Below the pieces are notes generated by a model. The model was not told the origin of the DNA, did not search any database, and saw only the letters and a list, made by a program, of their open reading frames with translations. DNA of 64,000 nt from Bolinopsis microptera (lineage: Eukaryota; Ctenophora; Tentaculata; Lobata; Bolinopsidae): contig NC_087081.1 of assembly GCF_026151205.1 (NCBI RefSeq), positions 14,178,340-14,242,339 of the forward strand, given 5' to 3'. Every line of letters starts with the position of its first letter. Within the stretch, counting starts at the first letter, position 1. Both the position numbers and the translations under genes were made by a program. Below, one piece after another: positions 45,633 to 56,391 of this stretch.

Positions 45633-46039
45633 CAGTCTCCGTAACTATAACAATCCTGTGATCTGGTATTGGTTACTTAAACTTATTTAATTGAACATGG
45701 TGTTTGACGTTGGAGCTTATCACTTTACAGTTTACATCACCTTACCTGAATAATTGAATAGGATGAATACTGAATAGCATTTATTAATGCTTTCTTTACC
45801 CGGAGAACTCTGTTTTACTTGTCCCTCGGTAACACAAGACCGTGAGCCGTGACACTTAGTCACAATAATTAAGTCATAAGTCAGAAAGAAGTCCATAATT
45901 CGTACACCCATGATTATGTTAAATATAGATTGACTCCAGTCTCCATTGTTCAATGACTTCGTCAAAATGTTTTAGGAAAATGTTCACAGATTTGTTAATT
46001 TTGGACTCAAATTAACGTTGAGAAAAACTGAATTTATTT

Positions 46040-46115
46040 TGAAAAATCCCGGCTAAAATCCCGGCCGGTACCGGTACAAAATCGCCAAATACCAGCCGGT
46101 ATTCCGGCTGCGCCG
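46040..46115. repeat. GC-rich CCGG-type palindromic cluster
   Basis: Repeated CCCGG, GCCGGTA, TACCGGTA and TTCCGGC motifs within 75 bp of otherwise AT-rich DNA. Such clusters are common near tips of hAT-like elements, but no tips were found here. Confidence 0.4.
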
Positions 46116-46404
46116 GTTATATCCCGGTCGAGTTCTGTCTGAGACCTAATTTTCTCTATTTCTCGTGCAATTTTAGATCAGACACAGTCATCTAAATTAT
46201 TTAATAAGAAGGTTTAAATTATAAGCAATTAAAAACAGTTGGGACTATCATTGTTTGTGAGTACATATTATACGAATATAAGGTGGTTAATATAATTATA
46301 ACACATTTAATATAAAACATTTAAGACACATTTTTTTATTCCTGCATTGTACTCATTAATTTAACTAGTAATATTATATAAAAACCACATTTCTATTTGT
46401 ACAG

Positions 46405-46855
46405 GGAGCTGCTGGTAAACTACCGTCGCTATACATCGACTATGACTACAATCCTACTTTTAAAAACAAACTACATACATATCTCACATTTGCGAGGACT
46501 ACTTCATCACAAGCAAAAAATCGACATTGGTAAATAAAGGTAGGTTCTTTTCACTGACTTCGTTAAATGAGTTACATATTTTCACACAAATTACGTGCGT
46601 GATCATTAAAGGGTTGCTTGTGTGCAGTTACTTCTGGGCCAGCGCCACCCTGTTGGGAGTTTTCACATAAGTAAATTTGCCGATAATACAATTTTACTCA
46701 TTCTGGACATGTTACCTATATTATCATTATACTAGTATTTCTTCAGGTCTGTCTTCTATAACCACGATGAAAAGAAAAGCTGGGCGAAAACATTTGAGAC
46801 TGCAGATTGCAGAACTGGAACACTCTATTTGAAGACAGTGGCTGCTGAGTGCTGA
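46405..46855 (+). CDS. Candidate spliced gene, last two exons
   Basis: Exon 46405-46529 is preceded by TTTCTATTTGTACAG and followed by GTAAAT. The next exon, 46747-46855, follows ATTTCTTCAG and ends at TGA. The phase fits: CAT TG plus G gives a Trp codon. The first exon reads KLPSLYIDYDYNPTFKNKL and FARTTSSQAKNRH; the second SVFYNHDEKKSWAKTFET, ADCRTGTLYLKT. The intron is 217 bp. I recognise no family. The 5' exons would lie at lower coordinates. The consistent phase and both canonical sites favour a real gene. Confidence 0.45.
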
Positions 46856-48125
46856 GCTGCATCAAATCTATCAGCATCATGTAACTTCGATCAGGAACAG
46901 ACTCCATTTCATTTCCGACAACTAGCACCTGTTTTCCCTAGACTTACCAAGTATTAAGTAACTGCATTAGTATTAGGTTAAATTAAAGGCCCTACATCGA
47001 ACAAGTCTAACAATTAAAACTTAAATGCAAGAGTGCACAATTTATCACTAAATATCTTCCTCTTTTAATTCTAATCAACACACGGTTTCGTCTTTGTTTC
47101 ACCCAATCGTGCTGATAATCAGTAATCATGCACTCTGCACTCTAACTTCGAGATGTTTCAAAAGGGCTCCCGACGAGTTGAATTAGATCAATATTTTCTT
47201 TTGATACATAGATACTGATTGGGAGGTTCATCATACTATTCTTGTCACATGGTAACGATTAACGATTAGCTGATCAGCTTCCAGCATCGACAGGCCGAAA
47301 TCCATAAATATAATCAGTTGTAATTTAATATTTATCATCGTCCGGATCATCATAATATTTTAATTTAAAGTTACAATTGAACGGTGTTAAGAAAGATAAT
47401 TTAAGAGAAATGTTTTGAAAGTGCTGATACATTAATTTTCAGATTGTTATTATAGTTTATTTGTATTTTTTATATTATCTTATCCGCACAAGTTCGGAAG
47501 CCATCTGAACGCTATTGCCAGACACAGGCATATATTTATTTTGGGGTATCATGCTCTCAGAAATTTCAACTCAGTCCGATATTATAGTTATACTAACCTG
47601 CATTGCATAAGGTTAATTGTCTCGCAGTCTAGTGCATAAACCTTTTATTTTGTATAAACCCTTTATTTTGATTGGGAAAACTTTAGTTTAATGTGGTTAC
47701 CGTCTCTAAAGTTGGCATGATAGTCAATAAACTCTTATCTATTATGTCACTGAAGATGACGCCTTGCAACATGTTTGACGATAGCCTGTAGATTGATAGT
47801 TTGATCTAAGTATTTACAACAATTCATCTAGTTTGATTGATTCAAAGGGAAACAAATTCCTCTCTTATCTATTATGACTATATTTAAATTCAATCCTGTA
47901 AAGTGATACTCCTTTTTTAGTAATTTAAACATGTGTTTTCTCCTTCTGATTTTTAAACTATTACCGGTCACGCTGAATAATAATGACATCAGTGAATTTA
48001 AAGCTATCGTTAACATCACTCAGAAAATGCGCGTCTTTAGCGCGTGTCTTGTTGTTATGCATCAATCCTTCGGTAGATCGGCGAGATGCACCACTGTGCC
48101 TCACCGAGCTGCGAAGGATTGACAT
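46856..48125. other. No gene seen
   Basis: AT-rich DNA. No exon, RNA gene or shared repeat recognised. Confidence 0.4.
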
Positions 48126-48645
48126 CGTGAATCAAATATTGGTCAAACTTAGATTTCCTGAAAGTTTTGTAAGCCACGCCTAATTACAGTGGGCGTGGCG
48201 TGACACTCCCTCTTTTTCACTATTTTCTTCATAAAATGAGAACGCTTTGAGCTAAGAACTCCAAATTTTTTGCACACATTTGGCTTGATAATTTAAAACC
48301 TTTCCTAAAGTTTCAAGTTCATTGTTCAAAATTTGGCTGAGTTATGACCATTTCAAAATTCATCGGATACGTGATCCGAGCACTCAGTCAGTGATCTCTG
48401 CACTTGGTTAATGGCCTGTTTGTCTGACATGCACCGCTTGATTGGTTGCAGGGCTTGTTAGCCCTGCTAGTCACAGGTTCGTTCCTTACAATCGATAAAA
48501 AGGAATGAACTATCCATTGAATCATCGAAAATGGTTCACTATCCTCCCTATACTGCGGAACAACGATTGTTTGTCTACCTGAACAAAGATAATGGGGAGT
48601 TCTGCCCTCAGCTTAAAGAGGGTCACAAGAGTCGATATTGACTAA
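48126..48645 (+). pseudogene. Mariner-type element, 5' region and transposase N-terminal scrap
   Basis: 48133-48420 matches the inverse of 50740-50918 plus 51700-51800, so it is the empty-site partner of the MITE at 50919. Downstream an ATG at 48531 opens MVHYPPYTAEQRLFVYLNK, resembling a mariner transposase start (YT.EQR.F), then decays. The tip is missing. A short tRNA-like arm lies near 48460 but is weak. Confidence 0.5.
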
Positions 48646-49096
48646 ATTACAGCCAATTCCAACTCTACTCAGTGTAATGTTGAGGTAATTGCGGACCGGG
48701 ATCTCAAAATTCTAGGCCCAGAGTGTGAATAAAAATAGATTTGTAGAGTCGTTAGTGGCCAGACTGATGACACAAACAAAATCCATTCCGCTCAGCTTGC
48801 CGTTTGTTTACGTTACATTCTTACCGTGAAATGCAAAACTGTCCCGATTTGCCTCCTTTTCTATTTAATGGCTCGTTAAGTTTTGACTGTAGTGTTTTGA
48901 CTGTAGTGAAAAGTGTTATTAAACTTCGACGAAAACTATTTTTGCGGCAAAATTGTTATTTTACAATCCTGGCAGTCAAATATAGCAGTCTTTCCTGACA
49001 GCTGTATGAGTGTTCTGACTTCTGGTAACACTATTGTGGGAAAAAGTGAGAGGCAGTGAAATTTAGGCAGTGAACTTTTGGAATGCAGTATGCACT

Positions 49097-49468
49097 TTAA
49101 AATGCACGGAGTTTATCACTTCCAAGTTGGTTGCCTGATCCACTTCCCTCAGAATCGTCTAACGCTGCCTTAAATCCAGTGTAGTCCTTGTTTGCACTCG
49201 GATATTTTTCACGTATGTTGTGCACTACACATGCCGGAAGTCCGTATCTCCTTCTTTTCCCCAACCCTTTCAAATCAATTATGTTCAAGAACGATTTGTA
49301 CCCAGTAAATCTCAGCATTTTGTTGAAATTTTCTGTATCTTTTTCGTTGATGCATCCCTTTTTATTGACTGAGTATGAAACAAGGTGAAGCACTGACTTG
49401 CTCATTATGAGATTGATAAAATCGTCTGTTAGTGTCATACATAGCACAAAGATAAAGTACCTGCCCAA
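49097..49468 (-). CDS. P2X7-tail-like ORF fragment (element- or host-derived)
   Basis: The minus strand reads NKMLRFTGYKSFLNIID, then KRRRYGLPACVVHNIREK and YPSANKDYTGFK, then an acidic tail and stop. The pattern R.(I/L)P.CVV..IR..(F/Y)P...G.Y.GF is that of the C-terminal zinc-binding domain named after P2X7 receptors, which invertebrates carry in many short element-like genes. The conserved Cys in PACVV and a preceding Arg block are present. No ATG is obvious at the N terminus; likely a last exon or a truncated element gene. The next feature is transcribed divergently from it. Confidence 0.45.
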   Translation of the reverse strand: MGRYFIFVLCMTLTDDFINLIMSKSVLHLVSYSVNKKGCINEKDTENFNKMLRFTGYKSFLNIIDLKGLGKRRRYGLPACVVHNIREKYPSANKDYTGFKAALDDSEGSGSGNQLGSDKLRAF

Positions 49469-49484
49469 GTCAACAGCCTACAAG

Positions 49485-49814
49485 ATGGACACCAGCATCA
49501 TTATGAGTATGACGATGTTTGCGGTGCTTATACACAACAATCTGCAGAGCATGGCCCCATCTAAGCGGTATGAAGTACGGGATTATTCAAGGGCGAGCAA
49601 GCGATATAGGATTAAGACAAAGGTGGTGAAGGACATCATTCCCTTCAAGAAAAGTCTCCTGTCAGAGATTGTGGGGAATGTTAATTCAAACACCCTCCTA
49701 CCGATTGACTTAAATCGTTACATCCGCAAACCGGTACCTAGGACCTTCCACGGGGTAGATAAGCCGTCATTGGCTAGTGTCAAGAATAAGAGTTTCTCTA
49801 GAATGGGCAACTAG
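49485..49814 (+). CDS. Possible small secreted protein, 109 residues
   Basis: ATG 49485 (CAAGATGG context). The N terminus MDTSIIMSMTMFAVLIHNNL is short and hydrophobic, with a plausible signal cleavage after SMA. The mature part is basic with dibasic KR/KK sites (PSKRYE, ASKRYR, PFKKSL), ending KSFSRMGN at TAG 49814. Codon use looks coding. AATAAA follows at 49909-49914. Dibasic sites would suit a processed peptide precursor, but no amidation-type repeats are seen. Unrecognised; host gene is an inference. Confidence 0.45.
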   Translation: MDTSIIMSMTMFAVLIHNNLQSMAPSKRYEVRDYSRASKRYRIKTKVVKDIIPFKKSLLSEIVGNVNSNTLLPIDLNRYIRKPVPRTFHGVDKPSLASVKNKSFSRMGN

Positions 49815-50049
49815 GTCTTTTTCATTTAAAACTTTTTACCAAAAGTGAATATTACAATGCTAAATGTTATGTAATGTTTTATTTCTGTTACAATATCAAC
49901 ATTATGTCAATAAATCGTGTAATTCTACGTGTAATTTTCTAGCAGCAGACAACATAACTGGAAATTGGAAATAGAAATAGGTTAATCATGTAAGAAACTA
50001 GGCAGAAAACAGAACACATTACACTAAGTTTGCTTTGACAAGCATAGCC

Positions 50050-51885
50050 CACCCGAGCGGAAGAATTTAGCTGACGTCACAGGGGCGAGATCTAATTATG
50101 GCTGTAACTCCGCTCAGGAGCTAGGTAGAGAGCTCAAATTTTCAGATTATGTTCTTTACATTGTTATCGTCATTTCCTAAGTGCCATGAACTATGGTTCT
50201 GAGACCTTGTGACCCTCTTTAAACGACAATTTCAAATGAAATTCAACCGACCCTCCCCTTGCCGGAAAAGCTGCTTTGATATGCATCACAAGATCAAGTT
50301 CACTTTTTCTGCAAAAGACGAACTGCGAGGACCGAAGAAAACATCACCATGGTTGTTTGTGACGTGAGGGATACACCTAAAATTGGCACCCGAAAACGAG
50401 CTCCTGCCTTAGACCTCAGCAGAACATCCCTTCAACGAATCCTAAAGCGAGATCTTTCTAACCGGGCATCACAAAGAAACACCAACTTTTAGACCGTGAT
50501 TCCAGATTTTCCTGAAAAGGTCATGATCTGGTGCGCCATCAGTTCTCGTGAAATCCTAGGACCTCACTTTTACGAAGAATTTGGTGTTTTTCTGTCTAGC
50601 AAAGTCATTATCGGTATCCTATCAATCATAATCAGGTCGTCATCTCCTCAGTATGTTTGGTAAAGCCTAATGAACCTCATTAATACACGCTAACACCTTA
50701 CTCTTGATCAGATTGGGTGACGAGATCACTGATTGAGTGCAAAGATCACTGACTGAGTGCTCGGATCACGTATCCGATGAATTTTGAAATGGTCATAACT
50801 CAGCCAAATTTTGAACAATGAACTTGAAACTTTTGGAAAGGTTTTAAATTATCAAGCCAAATGTGTGCAAAAAAATTGGAGTTCTTAGCTCAAAGCGTTC
50901 TCATTTTATGAAGAAAATGGGGGTGATGCAACGTCAATTAATGTCAATTAATGTCAATTAATGTCAATTAATGTCAATTAATGTCAATGTCAGTTTTGCA
51001 AAATTTTGGAATACTGACATTAATTGACACGATATTTTTCGACCAGAGATTATGTAGTTCTACCATATTTTTAGCACTTTAGAACGTTTATATCATCAAT
51101 TTATTCACTACTATCACATATGGAAATGTGAAATGTGAAAAAAATTCAGATCATTAAACAATATAACTAAAATAATACGGTTTTCCGAAATTAAATTTTC
51201 TTAAATGGGCGTGGCCATCCAAGGGCGTGGTTCTCAACATCATCAGAACTTAAAACCCACATTAAACGAAATGCCTTCATGACATTTATATTTGAATAAC
51301 GAATCTTAAACAGCTAACATTACTCCTTCATACTAAAAAAGCCGATTCTAGATATTTTACCTGTATAAGAAACCAATAAAATATAGGCGTGGCCGGTGGG
51401 GACCGAAGATGGAAGAGTTGGAAGCTGAAATTTTTTTTGGTGGTCTTTGAACCTAAGGATCAACAGATAAGAACATACTCATAATTATTCAAGGACATTT
51501 TGTTTTTTTGAACCGGTCTAACTTACATAGACGTGAATATCTTGAATATTTATCGAATAATGATAATCTCAAATTTCAAGACATATTAATGTCAATTAAT
51601 GTCAATTAATGTCAATTAATGTCAATTAATGTCAATTAATGTCAATGTCAGTTTGGGGTTTTTATGGAATACTGACATTAATTGACGTTGCATTCCCCCC
51701 AAGAAAATAGTGAAAAAGAGGGAGTGTCACGCCACGCCCACTGTAATTGGGCGTGGCTTACAAAACTTTCAGGAAATCTAAGTTTGACCAATATTTATAA
51801 TCTCTGAAATTGTGGTGCAATTTGCAGACGAATGACGTTAGTTATTAAGAGGTTGCGTGTGGGTAGTCACTTTTGGGCCACCCTG
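50050..51885 (+). pseudogene. Decayed Tc1/mariner element with transposase remnant
   Basis: Near 50330-50470 the frame reads PKIGTRKRAPALDLSRTSLQ and RILKRDL, a helix-turn-helix of mariner type. After a deletion, KVMIWCAISSREILGPHF follows (50518-50575), matching the catalytic-domain stretch VWCGIS..G.IGP.FFE. The right terminal repeat is at 51866-51885 (ACTTTTGGGCCACCCTG on plus) with TA after it. The right-hand flank is inverted relative to the 5' flank at 48133, suggesting long terminal repeats or a second, inverted end. Interrupted by the MITE at 50919. Confidence 0.6.
50919..51699. mobile_element. Mutator-like MITE, copy 1 (781 bp)
   Basis: Tips GGGGGTGATGCAACGTCAAT (left) and GGGGGAATGCAACGTCAAT (right, inverted). 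GAAGAAAAT (50910-50918) is duplicated as CAAGAAAAT (51700-51708). The uninterrupted site is present, inverted, at about 48222-48230. Inside each end is a 10-bp tandem array (TGTCAATTAA, about five units), then TCAATGTCAGTTT, a short spacer and a single reversed unit. No ORF. A 9-bp duplication with G-run tips fits Mutator-like elements. Confidence 0.85.
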
Positions 51886-51929
51886 TATATATCATGTCCG
51901 TCCAAGTTAAAGTCTGTTGAATTTTTTCA

Positions 51930-52127
51930 AAAATGTTTCCAATTCGAACTTTTTGTCTAGAATATGACAACTATGAGAACTTTATTGTACCGTAAGTTAA
52001 CGACGGAAAGGTTCTGAGGTTCTCGTCGGTCTGCCGGAGGCACAGAAAACTTTTCTAGTATATGATGTTTTCAAGGGTGACTTGACGGAAAAAGTCAACG
52101 AAATTATGGCACTCAACAACATAGTTC
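51930..52127 (+). pseudogene. Pogo/Tigger-like DDE transposase fragment, left part
   Basis: The frame reads ENFIVP then VNDGK and, shifted, GLPEAQKTFLVYDVFKGDLT and EKVNEIMALNNIVHE. This matches the DDE_1/pogo core (LGLP..QK.LLI.DVFKGQ...V...L..NNI), including the catalytic Asp of YDVFKG. It is cut by the Gypsy element at 52133 and resumes at 57391. Confidence 0.65.
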
Positions 52128-52132
52128 ATGAG

Positions 52133-52318
52133 TGAAGTATAAGTAAAACTCTCTGTTCATTTAGACTTAATCACACTGAGGTTAAAACATTCTGAAACAT
52201 TATAAACATTAGTATTAAAAAAGGTGCCTAGGATGCTCTTTTAAAGAGATATTTCGTACTTTGAAAGATTTACTACTAGTGTTAAAATAACTGAAACAAA
52301 TAAACAAGAAATATAACA
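52133..52318 (-). repeat. 3' LTR of the Gypsy element (186 bp)
   Basis: Starts TGAAGTATAAG and ends AAATATAACA on plus. Unlike the 5' LTR it keeps a 67-bp block (52219-52285 approximately) between two TTAAAA words. Very short for an LTR. Confidence 0.9.
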
Positions 52319-52326
52319 ATCTCCCC
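52319..52326 (-). promoter_or_regulatory. Polypurine tract of the Gypsy element
   Basis: The minus strand reads GGGGAGAT directly before the 3' LTR, the expected plus-strand primer position. Confidence 0.6.
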
Positions 52327-52746
52327 GAATAAATAAACACAACTACAAAATCAAGATCGAAAAGTGATCCCGTGCGCGTGCGCGCGCAAAGTTTAAAACA
52401 GAAGTGCTTACAAAAACTTTGACCTAAGATGGCGTCCTAGAGTAGACCCTTTCAAAGTGCCAATTTAAAATGTGCACGGCACAAAATATAAATTACCTTC
52501 CTAACAGAGGTTCTAAGAATAATGCCGATTTCCCTACTCGGGTAAAAATTCAATTAAACCTCCGACAGGCTAAATATAATAAATACGTCAGTCACGCTCT
52601 AATGAACGGAATACAAAACAATCAGAATTCAATTCTAATAAAGAGAAAAACATCTACTTCGGAAATACCCAATTCAGGTGAATATGAAACATGAATGTGA
52701 AACATAAGTATGAAACGTAAATATGAAAACCGTGAATATGAAATGT

Positions 52747-55700
52747 TTACTGATAGCCAGAGTTACTAGACGTGCTATCAGGTGATGGATACAACACTGT
52801 GGGAGTTCTGTCTCTACCAGATCTACGCAGTCTTATAGGATTGTCAATAGTTTTGGTTACAGCCTCATTATTACCTTCGTTTTCATTAATCACATTATCT
52901 GAAGGCACAATACTGTCATGAACATCGGAAGTCACAATATTGTCATAAGCATTAGGCCGGAAATCATCACCAATAGGAGCTAGGTGTTTATTGGAGACCG
53001 TCAGCTCTACCCCTTCTCCAGTTCTGACATGACTGGTGTTAGGATTGACGTCCAGAAGCTCCACTTCTTCTACGAGAGGATCGTACTTTGATCGATTGGT
53101 GTGACGTTTCATTAGTGCTTTAGAGTTATCTGTTAGCCACCCAGGAAGAGAGCTACCAGTTGTTGATTTACGAGGAAAATTAAACACACGTTCGTGAGGG
53201 GTATCGGGGGGAATGCAACGTCAATTAATGTCAATTAATGTCAATTAATGTCAATTAATGTCAATTAATGTCAATTAATGTCAATTAATGTCAATGTCAG
53301 TTTTGCAAAATTTTGGAATACTGACATTAATTGACACGATATTTTTTCGACCAGAGATTATGTAGTTCTACCATATTTTTAGCACTTTAGAACGTTTATA
53401 TCATCAATTTATTCACTACTATCACATATGGAAATGTGAAATGTGAAAAAAATTCAGATCATTAAACAATAAAACTAAAATAATACGGTTTCCCGAAATT
53501 TAATTTTCTTAAATGGGCGTGGCCATCCAAGGGCGTGGTTCTCAACATCATCAGAACTTAAAACCCACATTAAACGAAATGCCTTCATGACATTTATATT
53601 TGAATAACGAATCTTAAACAGCTAACATTACTCCTTCATACTAAAAAAGCCGATTCTAGATATTTTACCTGTATAAGAAACCAATAAAATATGGGCGTGG
53701 CCGGTGGGGACCGAAGATGGAAGAGTTGGAAGCTGAAATTTTTTTTGGTGGTCTTTGAACCTTAGGATCAACAGATAAGATCATACTCATAATTATTCAA
53801 GGACATTTTGTTTTTTTGAACCGGTCTAACTTACATAGACGTGAATATCTTGAATATTTATCGAATAATGATAATCTCAAATTTCAAGACACATTAATGT
53901 CAATTAATGTCAATTAATGTCAATTAATGTCAATTAATGTCAATTAATGTCAATTAATGTCAATGTCAGTTTGGGGTTTTTATGGAATACTGACATTAAT
54001 TGACGTTGCATCACCCCCGGGGTATCGTTAGTTGCAGTGCAGAGGAGGGACCGTATAGAATGTAAAGCATCAGTAATCACCTGCTCCCAAAGTTTTAGTG
54101 GAAGTTTTCTCGTCCTTAAGGCTAATTGTACAGCCTTCCACACTGTTCCATTGTATTTCTCCACTTGACCGTTTCCTTGGGGATTAAAACGTGAAGAACG
54201 GCTTGTAGCAATGCCTTTTTCTAGTAGCCATTTCTTGAGTTCTGCAGACATGAACCCACTACCCTGATCGGAGTGAATGAAGGACGGCATGCCAAATACT
54301 CCAAAGATTGACGTTAGACAGCTTTTGACAGAATCGGTGGAAGTGTCGGTACAGGGAAAAGCAAAGGGATAGCGAGAATATTCATCTACGATAGTGAGGA
54401 TGAATTTGTTTTTCGTGTTTGTTGGGAGTGGTCCCTTGAAATCCAGGTTCAAACGCTCAAATGGGGCCGTAGCTTTTATAAGATGCTGGGGCTGTTGAGG
54501 TTTAAAATAGCGTGGCTTAACCTCGGCACAATCCCTGCAGGATCTTGTCATTTTCTTAATATCTTCCACAGAGAAAGGAAGATTCCGAGAGCGAACAAAG
54601 TGAGACATACGCGTTACTCCTGGATGGCAAAGCTGATCATGTAAGGCTTTTAGACTAGTGATCGCTGAGCAATGAGGATACACTAATCGAGATAAAGCAT
54701 CGGCTGGAAGGTTATCTTTTCCAGGCCTCTGCATAATGTCAAATGCATAAGGCGAAAGCTCAATCCTCCAACGGGTTATTTTATCGTTCTTAATTTTACC
54801 ATGGTTTAAGAGACCGAACATGAAGGAAACTGACTGTTGATCCGTGATGACAGTGAATTGGGACCCTAGGAGGTAGTGTTTCCATTTACGAATTGCCTCC
54901 ACGATAGCGTAAGCTTCTTTCTCTACTGAGTGATGATTGCGCTCTGATGAGTTAAGAGTTCTGGAAAAGAATGCAATCGGTCGAGTGGATTGACAGAGAG
55001 TAGCGCCAATTGCATAGTCTGATGCATCCGTTTCTAGAGTAAAAGGAAGATTAGGATCAGGCGTGGCCAGGACAGCTTTGGCAATTTCAGATTTTAACAG
55101 TTGAAATGCTTTTATCTGTTTGTCATTGAGAGGAAATGAAGTGACATGAGACAGGGGGTGAATCTTGTCTGAAAAGTTCTTGACCCACCTAGAGTAATGA
55201 GCGAACAAGCCAAGTACACTCTTTAGGGATTTGTCATTGTTGGGTGCAGGCATACCCAGGAGAGGTTGTATTCTGTCAGGATCGGGCTTTATGGAATTAT
55301 GACTAACAAGATATCCAAGAAGCTTAATCGAAGTGACCCCGGACACTGTTTTACTATCATTAAATTCAAGATTGTACTTAGCAGCAGCTGTAAGGAATTC
55401 TGCTAGGTTATTATCATGCTCCTCCTTAGTCATGCCTACGATGGTGATATTATCAACATATACGTATACACCAGATAGGTGTTCTGCAGCTATGATATCG
55501 TTGACAGTTCTTTGAAAGGCAGACACTCCGTTAGTCACCCCGAAAGGGATAAACATGAAACAGTAGAGCTTACCATCAGCTTCGAAAGCGGTATATTTTT
55601 GCTCGTCTTCGGCAATAGGGACCTGGTGGTAAGCAGATGAGAGATCAAGTGTACTGTAGTACTTGCGCTTTGAGATATCTTCTACCATCTCGTCGATTCG

Positions 55701-56391
55701 AGGGACTGGATAAGCATCCAATTTAGTAAATCTGTTTATCGTTTGGGAGTAATCGATGACAAGGCGTTTCTTGTGATTCTCATTCCCTTGGTGGACCAGG
55801 ACCTGGGCTCTCCATGGAGACTCGCACTCTTTAATGATTCCTGCTTCTAGCAGCTTTTTAACCTCGACTCTGATAAATGTTTTATCAATGTTAGAATATC
55901 TCCTTGATTTGATACTTATAGGGTGGCTGTCTCCCTCTAATTGTCCAAAGAGCTTAGGTGTTTTGATGAGACAAGCAGCTGCAGATACAATAGTAGGAGG
56001 TTTGTGGCCTCCAAACTCCAATGTCACGGATTTGTAATCAGAAAGGATATCTAGTCCTATGATCATATCAGCACATAAGTCCTTCATTACCACAATCGTT
56101 TGATTTGGTAATAATTCACCATTGAAATGAACATCTACTGTACAGTGACCGACAGGATGAGAGATGTGGGATGAAGAGGCCATACTGACAGGTGCATGGT
56201 CTCCGCGATTAATGTCCCATTGATGCTTCCGGACACTGGCATTACTGAGAAAAGTTGCTGAACTTCCAGAATCTACCAAGGCATCAAGCTCTCTTCCATT
56301 GACAAGGACTCTGGTAATACTCTTGGCGAAGCTGCAAGATAATGGTTGTGAAGAGCCGATGATGTCCCGTTTTGGGATTGAGAGCTACTGT
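52747..56391 (-). pseudogene. pol: Gypsy pol: protease, reverse transcriptase, RNase H, integrase (interrupted)
   Basis: Numbering from the TTG codon at 56279: protease VDSGSSATF at 2-10; reverse transcriptase with D212 (STLDLSSAYH) and YVDN 274-277; RNase H D418, E453/455, D480; integrase zinc site H547, H552, C581, C584 and core D613, D671, E707. The second Asp of the usual YxDD is Asn. The frame is open from 56391 and overlaps gag in the -1 frame. At 54027 it meets the nested MITE; beyond it, 53187-52747 continues with the integrase C terminus (VFNFPRKSTTGSSLPGWL ... HVRTGEGVELTV). Removing the MITE and one 9-bp repeat restores the frame, so the MITE is the main visible lesion. Confidence 0.92.
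53207..54018. mobile_element. Mutator-like MITE, copy 2 (812 bp), nested in Gypsy pol
   Basis: GGGGTATCG is duplicated at 53198-53206 and 54019-54027. Structure as in copy 1, with seven and six tandem units of TGTCAATTAA. The interior is near-identical to copy 1 and in the same orientation, but the two tip variants (GGGGGAATGC and GGGGGTGATGC) are exchanged between ends. It disrupts the integrase region after NDTP. Non-autonomous. Confidence 0.92.

Noticed and set aside
48425-48500. tRNA-like segment with a GCAGGGC/GCCCTGC arm and GGTTCGTTCC box B
   Set aside because: Spacing from the box A-like word is short and the arms do not form a cloverleaf. It lies in the mariner 5' region.
53940-54027. 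C-terminal 20 residues of the long pol frame as real protein
   Set aside because: They are encoded by the nested MITE; the true continuation of the integrase lies at 53206 and below.
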